Of a stretch of DNA of 61,699 nt, positions 47,983 through 57,849 are shown one piece after another. Position numbers and translations under genes: made by a program. The stretch is from an uncultured Sunxiuqinia sp. (lineage in GTDB: Bacteria > Bacteroidota > Bacteroidia > Bacteroidales > Prolixibacteraceae): assembly GCF_947495665.1 (NCBI RefSeq), contig NZ_CANLZV010000020.1, forward strand, positions 1 through 61,699. The letters run 5' to 3'. Below the pieces are notes generated by a model. The model was given only the letters and a program-made list of their open reading frames with translations. It made no database searches and had not been told where the DNA came from. Each line of letters opens with the position of its first letter. Position 1 is the stretch's first letter.

Positions 47983-48802
47983 TGGTATTTTGGTCCTCCA
48001 GGTTTATTTGTTCTTCCAGAAAGTTATTTTTCACCAATTGAACGTGGGTAATTGTTTTGAAATTGGTAGACAGGCGAATCTTGATTTTGTAAAAATTCGC
48101 TCCGCTGTCATGGTTAAAATCATCAATCACTCCAAGCATAATTCCTTCGGGGAAAATGGATGAATACCCACTGGTGATAATTGTGTCGCCAGCGGCTAAT
48201 TCAACGTGAAAAGGAATTTCGTTGAGCTGGGCGTATTCATGATTGTCTCCGGACCAGGACAATGACCCAAAGTAATTGTTTTTTTTGATTTTGGCCGATA
48301 CCCGCCACCGTTTGTTCAAAATGGAAGGGCCGGAACTGTAGTGGTCCGTAACATTGGTCACTACGCCAACCACCCCATGCGGCCCAACAATCCCCATGTC
48401 CTGCTCAATGCCGTCGAGCCGGCCTTTGTTCATGGTTACGTAGTTGTATTGTTTATTGACCGAGTTATTGATAATGCGGGCGGGAATAAACCGATAGGTT
48501 GTATCTCGATTGAGCGTGGTGTCGCGCCGGCTGAAGATTTCAACAACCTCCAACTTTTGCAATTTGGTTTGCAGCTCCGCATTCTCAGCTGCCAGCTCGT
48601 CATTTATTTTCCGAAGTTGAAAATAATTGGTCAAATTGCTGGATGCTTCAAACAGGGAGGCTGAAACCCAATTGCTGGAGTTGAGAAATTTGACTCGCTG
48701 AAAGTTATTGTAGTTAACAATCAATATGAGCGACACGACTTCGAGAGCCAAAAACAGGAATACGAAATAATGTCGCGCAAGAAACTGGAGCAAACTTCTC
48801 AT
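47975..48802 (-). CDS. mreC: Rod shape-determining protein MreC
   Basis: 275 residues. There is an N-terminal membrane helix (YFVFLFLALEVVSLILIVNY), a coiled coil (INDELAAENAELQTKLQKLE), then the beta-rich periplasmic MreC domain (YVTMNKGRLDGIEQDMGIVG, PHGVVGVVTNVTDHYS, GDTIITSGYSSIFPEGIMLG). It links MreB filaments with the periplasmic synthesis enzymes. It lies 34 bp after mreB. Confidence 0.96.
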   Translation of the reverse strand: MRSLLQFLARHYFVFLFLALEVVSLILIVNYNNFQRVKFLNSSNWVSASLFEASSNLTNYFQLRKINDELAAENAELQTKLQKLEVVEIFSRRDTTLNRDTTYRFIPARIINNSVNKQYNYVTMNKGRLDGIEQDMGIVGPHGVVGVVTNVTDHYSSGPSILNKRWRVSAKIKKNNYFGSLSWSGDNHEYAQLNEIPFHVELAAGDTIITSGYSSIFPEGIMLGVIDDFNHDSGANFYKIKIRLSTNFKTITHVQLVKNNFLEEQINLEDQNTND

Positions 48803-48836
48803 GAAGTAAACATATTTTGCTCTTTCCCATTCAGGA

Positions 48837-49859
48837 TTATCTGATCAGGAAGGAGAATTTATCAACATTTTTTAATGCGATGCCGGTACCTCGTGCTACT
48901 GCACGTAAAGGGTCTTCGGCAACGTGGAACGGAATATTTAGTTTTTCGGTTAACCGCTTGTCCAGTCCGCGCAGTAAAGCACCACCTCCAGCTAAATAAA
49001 TTCCCTTGGTAACAATGTCGGAATACAATTCCGGCGGTGTTTGTTCGAGGGCACTTAAAATAGCGGTTTCAATTTTTGAAATGGATTTTTCCAGGCAGTG
49101 GGAAATTTCCTGGTACGATACCGGAACTTCAATGGGCAATGCCGTCATCTGGTTGGGCCCTTGAATGATGAAATCATTTGGTGGTTCCTCCAGCTGAGAC
49201 AGCGCTGATCCCACATGAATTTTAATTTCCTCTGCAGTCCGTTCTCCGATTTTAATATTGTGCTGGTGACGCATATATTCCATAATGTCTGCCGTGAGGT
49301 CATCACCGGCAATTCGAATGGATTTGTTGGTAACGATTCCGCCGAGTGAAATCACGGCAATTTCGGTCGTTCCACCACCGATGTCCACAATCATGCTTCC
49401 TTCCGGGGCTTCTACGTCCAGTCCAATTCCAATAGCGGCAGCCATCGGCTCATAAATCATGTACACCTCACGGCCGCCGGCATGTTCCGATGAGTCGCGA
49501 ACAGCACGGATTTCCACTTCGGTAGAGCCCGAAGGAATACATACCACCATTTTTAAAGCTGGAGAAAAGAATTTAGATTTGGGATTGATCATCTTAATCA
49601 TTCCCCTGATCATTTGCTCAGCGGCGTTAAAGTCGGCAATCACTCCATCGCGCAAAGGCCTGATTGTTTTCAGGTTGGCGTGTGTCTTTCCTTGCATCTG
49701 GCGTGCTTTTTCACCAATGGCAACGAGTTTTTCTGTTTTTAGGTCGATCGTTACTATCGACGGTTCGTCCACCACAATTTTATCATTCTGAATGATAATG
49801 GTATTTGCCGTCCCAAGGTCAATCGCTATTTCCTGGGTTAAAAATGAAAACAATCCCAT
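48837..49859 (-). CDS. mreB: Actin-like rod shape-determining protein MreB
   Basis: 340 residues, the usual length. The ATP-binding motifs are IAIDLGTANTIII at the N-terminus, MIVDIGGGTTEIAVISLGG in the middle and LAGGGALLRGLD near the end. It forms membrane filaments that guide lateral wall synthesis. First gene of mreB-mreC-mreD-mrdA-rodA; purH lies 50 bp upstream on the same strand. Confidence 0.98.
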   Translation of the reverse strand: MGLFSFLTQEIAIDLGTANTIIIQNDKIVVDEPSIVTIDLKTEKLVAIGEKARQMQGKTHANLKTIRPLRDGVIADFNAAEQMIRGMIKMINPKSKFFSPALKMVVCIPSGSTEVEIRAVRDSSEHAGGREVYMIYEPMAAAIGIGLDVEAPEGSMIVDIGGGTTEIAVISLGGIVTNKSIRIAGDDLTADIMEYMRHQHNIKIGERTAEEIKIHVGSALSQLEEPPNDFIIQGPNQMTALPIEVPVSYQEISHCLEKSISKIETAILSALEQTPPELYSDIVTKGIYLAGGGALLRGLDKRLTEKLNIPFHVAEDPLRAVARGTGIALKNVDKFSFLIR

Positions 49860-49909
49860 AGTATAATTCTCTTTACAGTATCAATATTCCGCTAAAACTG
49901 TTGTTGTGA

Positions 49910-51499
49910 TTAATGTTTAAAGTGACGTCTTCCGGTGAATAACATGGCCATGCCGAATTCATCACAGGCTTCAATCACTTCTTCATCACGGATGCTGCCA
50001 CCGGGCTCAACCAGGTATTTTACACCATACTCGTTGGCTGCTTCGATGCTGTCCCGGAATGGGAAGAAGGCATCGGAGATCAGCACTGATTCTTCAATTT
50101 TGATTCCTTCTTTCAGGTTGAAACGAGGAATGGTTAATTGACGAAGGCTATCCAGGCGGTTGGGTTGTCCCATACCGGCGCCGGTCAGCCAGAACGAGCC
50201 GTCCGTGTTTTCAGTGACTAAAGCAATGGCATTACTTTTTAAATGTTTACATGCTGTAATACCAAACTTGGCGAGATTTAATTTATTGTCGTCAAATTGA
50301 ATTTTTGTGACATTTTTGAATTCGGTGTCCATACCTTCATCTTCATCCTGAACCAACATGCCTCCGCTAATTGAGCGGTATAGTTTTTCGCCGGTTGATT
50401 CGGCTTTGACAGGAGTAACCAGCAAACGAAGGTTTTTCTTTTTACCGAAAACTTCCAGGGCTTCCGGAGTGAATGCCGGAGCAATGATGATTTCGACAAA
50501 CTTTTTACCAAACCAGTTGGCCACTTCTTCGGTTACCGTGTCGGTAAAGCAAATGATGGAACCAAAGGCACTGATTGGGTCACCGGCCCAAGCCAGATCC
50601 AACGATTTCAGGATGTTGTCGGTTACAGCCAACCCACAAGGGTTAAGGTGCTTGATCACCGAAACAGCCACTTTGTTTTCCAGGTGGGTTACCGAATGGT
50701 AAGCGTCGCTGGCCGATTTCCAGGCTGCGTCTGCATCCAGCAGGTTGTTGTACGACAGGGCTTTCCCTTGTAAAACATCAGCGTTGGCCAGGGTGGTTTT
50801 GTTGTCGGTGTTGTCAAATTTGTAAAAGGTCGCCGACTGGTGTGGGTTTTCGCCATAACGCAGCACATGGCCGTCGTTTAAGCTTACCCGGTTGGTTTCG
50901 GTAATGCCTTCGTTGAAATAGTTGAAGATGGCTGAATCGTAGTGCGAAGACGTGGCAAAGGCTTTACGTGCAAAGGCTTTGCGGTCTTCAATCGAACTTT
51001 CACCATTTTTCTCATCCAGCAACTGGATGAAGTCTTCGTATTGGGTACGTGATGAAACGATAATTACATCGTTGAAGTTTTTGGCTGCCCCACGAATCAA
51101 GGCAATGCCGCCGATATCTATTTTTTCAATAATGTCTTGTTCTGAAGCTCCGGAGGCCACTGTTTCTTCAAAAGGGTATAAATCAACAATGACTAAATCA
51201 ATTTCAGGAATTTCATATTCCGTCAGTTGTTTTTGGTCGCCTTCGTTGTCGCGGCGATTCAAAATACCTCCAAAAACTTTGGGATGAAGCGTTTTTACAC
51301 GGCCTCCAAGGATGGATGGGTAACTGGTCAGGTCTTCAACCGGGGTTACTTTAGTTCCTAAGCCCTCAATAAATGTTTGAGTTCCACCTGTTGAATAGAT
51401 TTGAACTCCTAACTGATCAAGTTTTTGTACAATAGCATCCAGCTTGTCCTTATGATAAACCGAAATGAGCGCCGATTTAATCTTTTTTAAATCCTTCAT
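49910..51499 (-). CDS. purH: Bifunctional AICAR formyltransferase / IMP cyclohydrolase
   Basis: 529 residues. The N-terminal cyclohydrolase (MGS-like) domain has SALISVYHKDKLD, YSTGGTQTFIE and GGRVKTLHPKVFGGIL. The C-terminal formyltransferase domain has LRYGENPHQSATFY, VIKHLNPCGLAV and a C-terminal SDAFFPFRDSIEAAN. It performs the last two steps of IMP synthesis. A TATCTTTG box lies 24 bp upstream. The mre genes follow and may share its transcript. Confidence 0.98.
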   Translation of the reverse strand: MKDLKKIKSALISVYHKDKLDAIVQKLDQLGVQIYSTGGTQTFIEGLGTKVTPVEDLTSYPSILGGRVKTLHPKVFGGILNRRDNEGDQKQLTEYEIPEIDLVIVDLYPFEETVASGASEQDIIEKIDIGGIALIRGAAKNFNDVIIVSSRTQYEDFIQLLDEKNGESSIEDRKAFARKAFATSSHYDSAIFNYFNEGITETNRVSLNDGHVLRYGENPHQSATFYKFDNTDNKTTLANADVLQGKALSYNNLLDADAAWKSASDAYHSVTHLENKVAVSVIKHLNPCGLAVTDNILKSLDLAWAGDPISAFGSIICFTDTVTEEVANWFGKKFVEIIIAPAFTPEALEVFGKKKNLRLLVTPVKAESTGEKLYRSISGGMLVQDEDEGMDTEFKNVTKIQFDDNKLNLAKFGITACKHLKSNAIALVTENTDGSFWLTGAGMGQPNRLDSLRQLTIPRFNLKEGIKIEESVLISDAFFPFRDSIEAANEYGVKYLVEPGGSIRDEEVIEACDEFGMAMLFTGRRHFKH

Positions 51500-51523
51500 T
51501 TATAGTCTTTTGAAATTGATGGA

Positions 51524-51531
51524 CAAAGATA
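51524..51531 (-). promoter_or_regulatory. -7 box for purH
   Basis: TATCTTTG on the minus strand, exact match, 24 bp before the purH start. Confidence 0.58.
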
Positions 51532-51723
51532 GTAAAAAACGACTGATTTTTCTTCTGCCAAAGGCGGTGAATTCCGCAATTTATTATTGAAAAGATACTA
51601 ACAACGGATCTTGGTTTTCTTCCTGCTTTTTGAATCATTTTAATCCGGAGCATGTTGCTATTTTTAAGGAGTGAAAGATTCCATTTGGAGGGAATAGTTA
51701 TATCTTTATTGATCGAAACAAAA

Positions 51724-52980
51724 ATGATGCTTTTACTGCGACTCATAATAGAAAGCTTTACGTTTGCCGGCGATTCGTTGCGAGCCAATAAATTGCGTAC
51801 GTTTCTTTCGTTGTTGGGGATTACCATCGGCATTTTTGCCATCATCTCGGTTTTTACGGTGATTGATTCGTTGGAAAACTACATCCGGAAAAGTTTAAAT
51901 GCCTTGGGCGATAACATGGTGTACGTGCAGAAGTGGCCATGGACCCCGCCCGAAGGTGAAACGGAATATCCCTGGTGGAAGTATTTGAATCGTCCGGTTC
52001 CAAAAATGGACGAGGCTGATGAGTTGATGCGTCGATCGCAGCATGCCGAGAATGCTGTGTTTTTATTCGGGTTTAATGCGACCGTACAATATGGAAGCAG
52101 TACGGCTGAAAATACAGAGGTGCTTGCTACTTCGCATGATTTGATTGATACCTGGAGTCTTGAACTGGAGCGCGGCCGGTACTTTACCGAGTCGGAAAGC
52201 CACTCGGGTGTTCCTTTGGCCTTGCTTGGTAGTGAGCTGGTCGACCGGCTGTTTGGAGGGATTGACCCCGTGGGGAAAGAATTTAAAGCGATGGGGCACC
52301 GTTTCCTGGTCATCGGAACCTATAAAAAGAAGGGAACCGACATGTTCGGCACAAGTATGGATAAGCGGATTCATATTCCGGTGAATTATGCGGCGAACAT
52401 GGTTGACTTCCGAAACCGTGACCGGGGACAAACCATCAATGTCAAATCGAAGACCGGTGTTGGGCGCGAGGAATTTATGGCTGAACTGGAAGGTATCATG
52501 CGAACGCTGAGGCGTTTAAGGCCGATGGAGGAAAATGATTTTGCCATCAACGAGGTGAGTGTAATCAGCAACCGGTTTGATGCTTTTTTTGTGGCTTTTA
52601 ACCTGGCGGGCTGGGTGATTGGTGGGTTTAGCATTGTGGTTGGCGGCTTCGGTATTGCCAATATTATGTTTGTGTCGGTTAAGGAGCGAACCCGGATTAT
52701 TGGTATTCAAAAAGCCCTGGGGGCCAAAAAATATTTTATTCTGCTTCAGTTTATTTTCGAATCCGTTATTCTTTCCATCATGGGTGGGCTGGTCGGTTTG
52801 TTGCTGATTTTCCTGGGAACAGGCATTTTTAGCTATGTCTCAGACATGACCATTGCCATGAATGCCGAAAATGTGATGATGGGTGTGATGATCTCCGGTG
52901 TGATTGGCGTGCTGTCAGGCTTTTTGCCGGCATTGTCGGCTTCCCGTCTCGATCCGGTAGAGGCCATCAATTCAGTTTGA
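51724..52980 (+). CDS. ABC transporter permease, MacB/FtsX type
   Basis: 418 residues from the ATG at 51724, chosen because the family start is close to LLLRLIIESFTFAGDSLRAN. A longer frame opens at 51652. The N-terminal helix (LRTFLSLLGITIGIFAIISV) is followed by a large periplasmic MacB core domain and three C-terminal helices (FSIVVGGFGIANIMFVSVKE, KERTRIIGIQKALGAKK, AINSV end). MacB-type permeases export peptides, drugs or lipids together with an ATPase. No ATPase gene is adjacent, so the partner is elsewhere. It is a single gene, divergent from purH. Confidence 0.9.
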   Translation: MMLLLRLIIESFTFAGDSLRANKLRTFLSLLGITIGIFAIISVFTVIDSLENYIRKSLNALGDNMVYVQKWPWTPPEGETEYPWWKYLNRPVPKMDEADELMRRSQHAENAVFLFGFNATVQYGSSTAENTEVLATSHDLIDTWSLELERGRYFTESESHSGVPLALLGSELVDRLFGGIDPVGKEFKAMGHRFLVIGTYKKKGTDMFGTSMDKRIHIPVNYAANMVDFRNRDRGQTINVKSKTGVGREEFMAELEGIMRTLRRLRPMEENDFAINEVSVISNRFDAFFVAFNLAGWVIGGFSIVVGGFGIANIMFVSVKERTRIIGIQKALGAKKYFILLQFIFESVILSIMGGLVGLLLIFLGTGIFSYVSDMTIAMNAENVMMGVMISGVIGVLSGFLPALSASRLDPVEAINSV

Positions 52981-53062
52981 CAGAGAATTATTCTGGATTT
53001 AAGATCGGACTCCAAAGCAAAATGGGCCGAGTTCAGACTCAGTCCGTATTTAAGCAATTTTC

Positions 53063-54031
53063 TTAACGATTTGTACTTCCCAAATGAATCAGTGCATCGC
53101 CCTGGTTGACGATGGGCGCGTGGTTGAGTCCCAGTACATGGCCGCTGGCAGGCATGCGCACCTTGTATTCAAACTTGCCATATGGATCCGAAATACTGCC
53201 AATAATTTCGCCTTTCTCCACCTTTGAGCCATCTTTTATGTGAAAGCGGAAAAGTCCGCCATGGCGGGCACGAACCCAGCTGGAGTGTTCAATGATGATG
53301 GATTCCGGCATGGGCATTTGAGCCAGTTCTTCAGAAAAGTCGCGCATTCCCAAGTGGTGCATAACGTTCTTAACGCCCCGGGTGCCGCGCATAGTTATCC
53401 GTTTATGGAAATCGAGCGACTTACCACCTTCAAACAATAAAACCTGTTTGCCCGACCGCGTGGCTGCCTGTCGGAAGGACTTTTCGCGGTCGGGGGCAAA
53501 GACGATGAAGCGAGGATTAAACACCTTGGCCAGTTCGACCAGCTCGGGGTTGCCCCGGCTGATGCGGATCTGTGAGCTGTTGAACCGGTTGGCTCCTCCT
53601 GAGTGAAAATCAATGCAGTAATCAATGTGCGGAAGGATGTTGTTCATCAGATGAAACGCAAAAATGCTGGCCAGTGAACCATTTTTTGAGCCTGGAAAAA
53701 CCCGGTTCAGGTCCTTGCCATCCGGGAATTCGCGTGTCTGGCTCAGAAAACCAAAAACATTCAATACCGGAATGCAGATGACTGTTCCACGTTTGGGTTT
53801 ATTGATTTTCCGGGCGATTATGTCCCGAATAATTTCCACGCCATTGACTTCATTGCCATGAATTCCGGCATTGAGCAAGAGAACCGGCCCGTCTTCGCGG
53901 CCCCGTTCCACAATTACAGGAACTTCAACTTTGGCCCGCGTGTGCAAACGGGCAATGTCCAGGTTCAGAATGGTTTGTTTTCCGGGAAGAATGGGTGTTC
54001 CCAGAATGGTCATCGGCTGGTGCTTTTTCAT
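53063..54031 (-). CDS. Succinylglutamate desuccinylase/aspartoacylase-family zinc hydrolase
   Basis: 322 residues. Zinc ligands of the M14-like AspA/AstE family are in NAGIHGNEVNGVE (H58 and E61) and CIDFHSGGANRFN (His near 145). The C-terminal ~75 residues (VRARHGGLFRFHIKDGSKVE ... MPASGHVLGLNHAPIVNQGD) form a lipoyl-like beta domain seen in this family. It cleaves an acyl or amide bond of an amino-acid derivative. Its start is 12 bp after rimK, and a RimB-like protease gene precedes rimK, so it may remove residues added by the ligase or process the same substrate. That is inference from context. Confidence 0.88.
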   Translation of the reverse strand: MKKHQPMTILGTPILPGKQTILNLDIARLHTRAKVEVPVIVERGREDGPVLLLNAGIHGNEVNGVEIIRDIIARKINKPKRGTVICIPVLNVFGFLSQTREFPDGKDLNRVFPGSKNGSLASIFAFHLMNNILPHIDYCIDFHSGGANRFNSSQIRISRGNPELVELAKVFNPRFIVFAPDREKSFRQAATRSGKQVLLFEGGKSLDFHKRITMRGTRGVKNVMHHLGMRDFSEELAQMPMPESIIIEHSSWVRARHGGLFRFHIKDGSKVEKGEIIGSISDPYGKFEYKVRMPASGHVLGLNHAPIVNQGDALIHLGSTNR

Positions 54032-54043
54032 CTTGAAAAGCCT

Positions 54044-54916
54044 TTAAACGTTTCGTTCTACGTAGCGAATGATACTTTTGGCAATGTCGGATCCGGTGGC
54101 TGATTCAATCCCTTCCAGTCCGGGGGATGAATTTACTTCCAGAATTAGCGGACCATGGTTGGATTGCAGCATGTCTACTCCGGCTACGCCCAAGCCCATG
54201 ACGCGGGCGGCTTTCAGAGCGGCATTTTCTTCATCCTCGGTCAGTTCAATGATTTCGGCAGTACCTCCCCGGTGCAGGTTAGAGCGGAATTCACCTTTCT
54301 TGCCCTGGCGTTTCATGGCACCCACCACCACACCATCAACCACAAAGGCGCGAACATCGGAACCTTTCGATTCTTTGATGTATTCCTGAACAATGACCCG
54401 GGCTTTCAGGCCGTTGAAGGCTTCAATAACCGATTCGGCGGCATTGTCGGTTTCGGCCAGTACCACGCCCAGCCCCTGGGTACCTTCAAGCACTTTGATG
54501 ACGACAGGTGTACCACCAACAATTTTGATAATGTCCTTGACGTTGCGCGAATAGTTGGTAAAAACGGTTTTGGGCAGTCCCAGGCCGGCACGGCTTAAGA
54601 TTTGCAAGCTGCGCAATTTGTCGCGGGAGCGAACCAGTGCCTGTGATTCGATGGCTGTAAATACTTTCATCATTTCGAACTGACGAACCACGGCTGTTCC
54701 GTAAAAGGTTACCGATGCTCCGATGCGGGGAATAACGGCATCAACATTTTCCAGTTTTTGACCTTTGTAATAAACCGCAGGTTTTTTCTTTTCAATCACC
54801 AGGTCGCACTTGGAGTGGTCGACCGTTATCATTTCGTGCCCGCGTTGCTGTCCGGCTTCTATAAGCCGTATGGTAGAGTAAAGATTTGGGTTTCGTGATA
54901 AAACAACAATTTTCAT
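54044..54916 (-). CDS. rimK: RimK-family ATP-grasp glutamate ligase
   Basis: 290 residues. The ATP-grasp segments are [39 protein letters not shown] and [12 protein letters not shown] with the metal-binding Glu/Asn. E. coli RimK adds glutamates to the C-terminus of ribosomal protein S6; homologues ligate other amino acids. The gene sits between a RimB-like retropepsin and a zinc hydrolase, as in rim-type clusters. Whether S6 is the target here is not shown. Confidence 0.9.
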   Translation of the reverse strand: MKIVVLSRNPNLYSTIRLIEAGQQRGHEMITVDHSKCDLVIEKKKPAVYYKGQKLENVDAVIPRIGASVTFYGTAVVRQFEMMKVFTAIESQALVRSRDKLRSLQILSRAGLGLPKTVFTNYSRNVKDIIKIVGGTPVVIKVLEGTQGLGVVLAETDNAAESVIEAFNGLKARVIVQEYIKESKGSDVRAFVVDGVVVGAMKRQGKKGEFRSNLHRGGTAEIIELTEDEENAALKAARVMGLGVAGVDMLQSNHGPLILEVNSSPGLEGIESATGSDIAKSIIRYVERNV

Positions 54917-55048
54917 TCGTTCTGTTTTTACTTTTTAATTTACAATGTATGGAACTTTCAACGAAATATAAATCTGCGGTCGGTCTTTTTTACTTTGGTT
55001 ATTGCTTGATGCACAGCTTGTCACTCCGTTTATTTTCCACCCTTTCCT

Positions 55049-55504
55049 TTAAAAGGTGATGGTTTTTATTTTTCCCTTGAGTGAAAGGTTACGCAGGGAG
55101 CTGTCCACCACAAAGCGCTTGGAAAGAAATTTGCGCCCCAGCAGAACCGGGAATTTCATGGAGCCACGCTCCGTGAGCGTAAGTTCGATCGGGAAAATTT
55201 GGTTAAATATTCTGATCTCAGTTAAAATGCTGAAGCGTTCTTCAAGCTGTCCGTTGGAGCTTTTTACTTTTTTCAGGGAAAAGCGATCAAAAACAAATTC
55301 TTTGTCATGGTATTTATCATGCTGCGGATCAAGAAAGTGGCAGGATAGTTTTTCTTTCCCGTCTTCCTCAGTCAGCTTGATGTTGTGACAATGAAAACTG
55401 GATGTGAAGGCTCCGGTGTCGGATTTAACCTCAATGCCTTCCAGTTTCAGCAAGGGGAAATCGGCAACATCTTCACGTCCTATGAGTGTTCTTGAAAGCG
55501 TCAT
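55049..55504 (-). CDS. Retropepsin-like protease of the RimB type
   Basis: 151 residues. The aspartic-protease motif is KSDTGAFTSSFHCHNI (D29-T-G-A), with a second family signature PVLLGRKFLSKRFVVD near the C-terminus. Databases often call such proteins ATP-dependent zinc proteases, but the visible motif is that of retropepsin-like RimB enzymes, which in Pseudomonas modulate RimK modification of S6. It lies between mgtE (3-bp gap) and rimK (132-bp gap), all on the minus strand. Confidence 0.86.
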   Translation of the reverse strand: MTLSRTLIGREDVADFPLLKLEGIEVKSDTGAFTSSFHCHNIKLTEEDGKEKLSCHFLDPQHDKYHDKEFVFDRFSLKKVKSSNGQLEERFSILTEIRIFNQIFPIELTLTERGSMKFPVLLGRKFLSKRFVVDSSLRNLSLKGKIKTITF

Positions 55505-55507
55505 GGC

Positions 55508-56866
55508 TTAGATAATGTTGAAAAACATTTTAGCAACCATCATGTACAGCATGAGGCCCAGGATATCGTTCATGGTTGTAATAAACGGACCAGTGGCCAG
55601 TGCCGGGTCTATTTTAAGTTTGTTGAGCACCAGTGGAATGGTTGTTCCAAAGAGCGAGGCAAAAACAATCACCATGAACAGCGATATACTTACAGCCCAG
55701 GTTAGTTTCAAGCTTTCGCCAAAGAAAAAATTGTACCCGAAAATGAGGCTGGAAAAGACCAGTGCGGTAATCATTCCCACAGCCAGTTCTTTTAGTAATT
55801 TTTTGCCAAAGGTGTCGAAATCACGGGCTCCGCTGGCAATGGTTTGTACTACAATGGATGAGGATTGCACCCCCACATTTCCGGCCATCGCAGCGATCAG
55901 CGGAATGAAGAAGGCAATGCCCTGGATTTGAGCTAGTGCCGTTTCGTTGGCGCCCAGTACCCGGGCACCCATAATTCCTCCCAGCAGGCCAATCAGTAGC
56001 CAGGGCAGGCGGGCTCGTGTTTGGCTCCAAACCCGGTCACCCGACTCCACATCGCCGGTAATACCCGAAACCATCTGGTAGTCCTTCTCGGCCTCCTCGC
56101 GAATCACATCCACCACGTCGTCAATGGTAATGCGGCCTTTCAGTCGGCCAATGTGATCTACCACCGGGATGGCAACCAGGTCAAAACGCTCCATGGCCAA
56201 AGCCACTTCTTCGTGGGTGGCGTCGGTTTTTACATAGTGAATCTCTTCCTCAATCAGGTTTTTGATTTTGGAATTCGTTGGATTCAAAATCAGTCTTTTG
56301 AGCGAGAGAATCCCTTTCAGAAAATCATCGTCATCCACCACATAAACGTAGTAAATTTCGTCAATGTCTTCGGCCTGTTTGGATATTGCTTTGAGCGATG
56401 TTTGAACCGTCCAGTTTTCATTGACTTTAATGAGCTCTTTAGCCATTAATCCACCGGCGGTATCTTCGTCATATTCCAGCAAATCCGCAATGTCGCCAGC
56501 CTGTTCTTTGTCCTTCATTTCCTGAAGAACAGCCTCTTTCATGTCGTCTTCCAGGTCGCGAACCACATCGGCTGCATCATCCGAATCCATGTATTCAATG
56601 AATTGATGGGCAATCAGTTCGGGAGGAAGAATGCGCAGGAATTTGCGGCGTTCGTTTTCGGGAATTTCCACCATGACATCCGAAGCCTTTTCGGGGTCGA
56701 GCAGCAGGTAGAGGTATTTCGCCTCATCCATAGTCAGCTCGTCCATCAGTTCGGCAATGTCAGTAGGGTGAAGGCTTTCCAGTTTTTCTAAAATGGCTTC
56801 TTTGGATTCGCTTTCGATAAGAGTTTTCAGCTCATCGATGTATTCTCTGTTGAGTTCAAATTGCAT
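55508..56866 (-). CDS. mgtE: Magnesium transporter MgtE
   Basis: 452 residues. Order: an acidic N-domain of short helical repeats (LHPTDIAELMDELTMDEAKY, LLPPELIAHQ-type), two CBS domains (about 130-260, including VVDHIGRLKGRITIDDVVDV), and five C-terminal helices with the pore-lining segment AAMAGNVGVQSSSIVVQTIA and FGTTIPLVLNKLKIDPALAT. The CBS and N-domains sense cytoplasmic Mg2+ and gate the channel. rsmA lies 10 bp upstream, the RimB-like gene 3 bp downstream, so all are probably one operon. Confidence 0.97.
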   Translation of the reverse strand: MQFELNREYIDELKTLIESESKEAILEKLESLHPTDIAELMDELTMDEAKYLYLLLDPEKASDVMVEIPENERRKFLRILPPELIAHQFIEYMDSDDAADVVRDLEDDMKEAVLQEMKDKEQAGDIADLLEYDEDTAGGLMAKELIKVNENWTVQTSLKAISKQAEDIDEIYYVYVVDDDDFLKGILSLKRLILNPTNSKIKNLIEEEIHYVKTDATHEEVALAMERFDLVAIPVVDHIGRLKGRITIDDVVDVIREEAEKDYQMVSGITGDVESGDRVWSQTRARLPWLLIGLLGGIMGARVLGANETALAQIQGIAFFIPLIAAMAGNVGVQSSSIVVQTIASGARDFDTFGKKLLKELAVGMITALVFSSLIFGYNFFFGESLKLTWAVSISLFMVIVFASLFGTTIPLVLNKLKIDPALATGPFITTMNDILGLMLYMMVAKMFFNII

Positions 56867-56876
56867 GTAACAGCTT

Positions 56877-57653
56877 TTAGGGCTGATTCTCGATCAGCCG
56901 GGTTAAACGTTCAAAGTCATTAACAGATAACTGCTCAGGACGTTTAGCGAGTAAGGGATCTTGTCTTAATTCCTCATCCCGGATAAAGGCTTTGATGGAG
57001 TTACGCAGGGTTTTGCGCCGTTGGTTAAAGCCGGCTTTTACCAGCTGAAAGAAAAGCTTTTCGTTGCAATCCAGCTTTTGGGTGGCATTCCGACGCAGGC
57101 GAATCACTCCGGATTTGACTTTGGGTGGCGGGTTGAAAACATGTTCGTGAACGGTGAACAAGTACTCAATATCATAAAAAGCCTGGAGAAACACACTCAG
57201 AATACCATAGGCTTTACTGCCGGGCCCGGTTGCCAGCCGTTCGGCCACTTCTTTCTGAATCATGCCCACCACTTCCGGAATCTGATCGCGGTATTCCAGT
57301 ACCTTGAAAAAGATTTGCGAGGAGATGTTGTAGGGAAAATTGCCAATAATGGCAAAGGGTTCGCTGAAGTGCTCGTGCAGGTTCATCCTCAGAAAATCCT
57401 TCGAAAGAATGCGGTCTCCCAGCTCGGGAAAATGCGTTTGAAGATACGCCACCGATTCCCTGTCAATCTCAACAACGGTGGTCTGGTAGTTTTCTTTTTG
57501 TAATAAAAACTGGGTGAGAACGCCCATACCCGGACCAATCTCCAACACCTGGTTCAGCTTTTCGGCTTGCAGGCTATCCACTATTTTGAGGGCAATATTC
57601 TTATCGGTTAAGAAATGTTGTCCCAGGTTCTTTTTTGCTCTGACATTGGTCAT
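56877..57653 (-). CDS. rsmA: 16S rRNA dimethyladenosine transferase
   Basis: 258 residues. The SAM motif is [16 protein letters not shown], and the catalytic motif is [12 protein letters not shown] (the NLPY-type motif). It dimethylates two adjacent adenines near the 3' end of 16S rRNA (A1518/A1519 in E. coli) during small-subunit assembly. First gene of the minus-strand run rsmA-mgtE-RimB-like-rimK-hydrolase; S6 modification downstream makes a shared ribosome theme possible. Confidence 0.97.
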   Translation of the reverse strand: MTNVRAKKNLGQHFLTDKNIALKIVDSLQAEKLNQVLEIGPGMGVLTQFLLQKENYQTTVVEIDRESVAYLQTHFPELGDRILSKDFLRMNLHEHFSEPFAIIGNFPYNISSQIFFKVLEYRDQIPEVVGMIQKEVAERLATGPGSKAYGILSVFLQAFYDIEYLFTVHEHVFNPPPKVKSGVIRLRRNATQKLDCNEKLFFQLVKAGFNQRRKTLRNSIKAFIRDEELRQDPLLAKRPEQLSVNDFERLTRLIENQP

Positions 57654-57849
57654 TGTTGTTGTTCTCGTGCTTTTAGGATTTTAGATATGTTGTTAAAATT
57701 CGAGGTGAATTAAAACAAATATCTATTTTTGTCTGCGAAACTTGCCTTTTTTAAGGCGTGCAAATGTAATAAAGTACTTAATAAAAATAGGAAGTGTCGC
57801 TAAAATCCATCTTAAATTTAGCGTAATTTCAGTAATTAACAAGTTTGCT

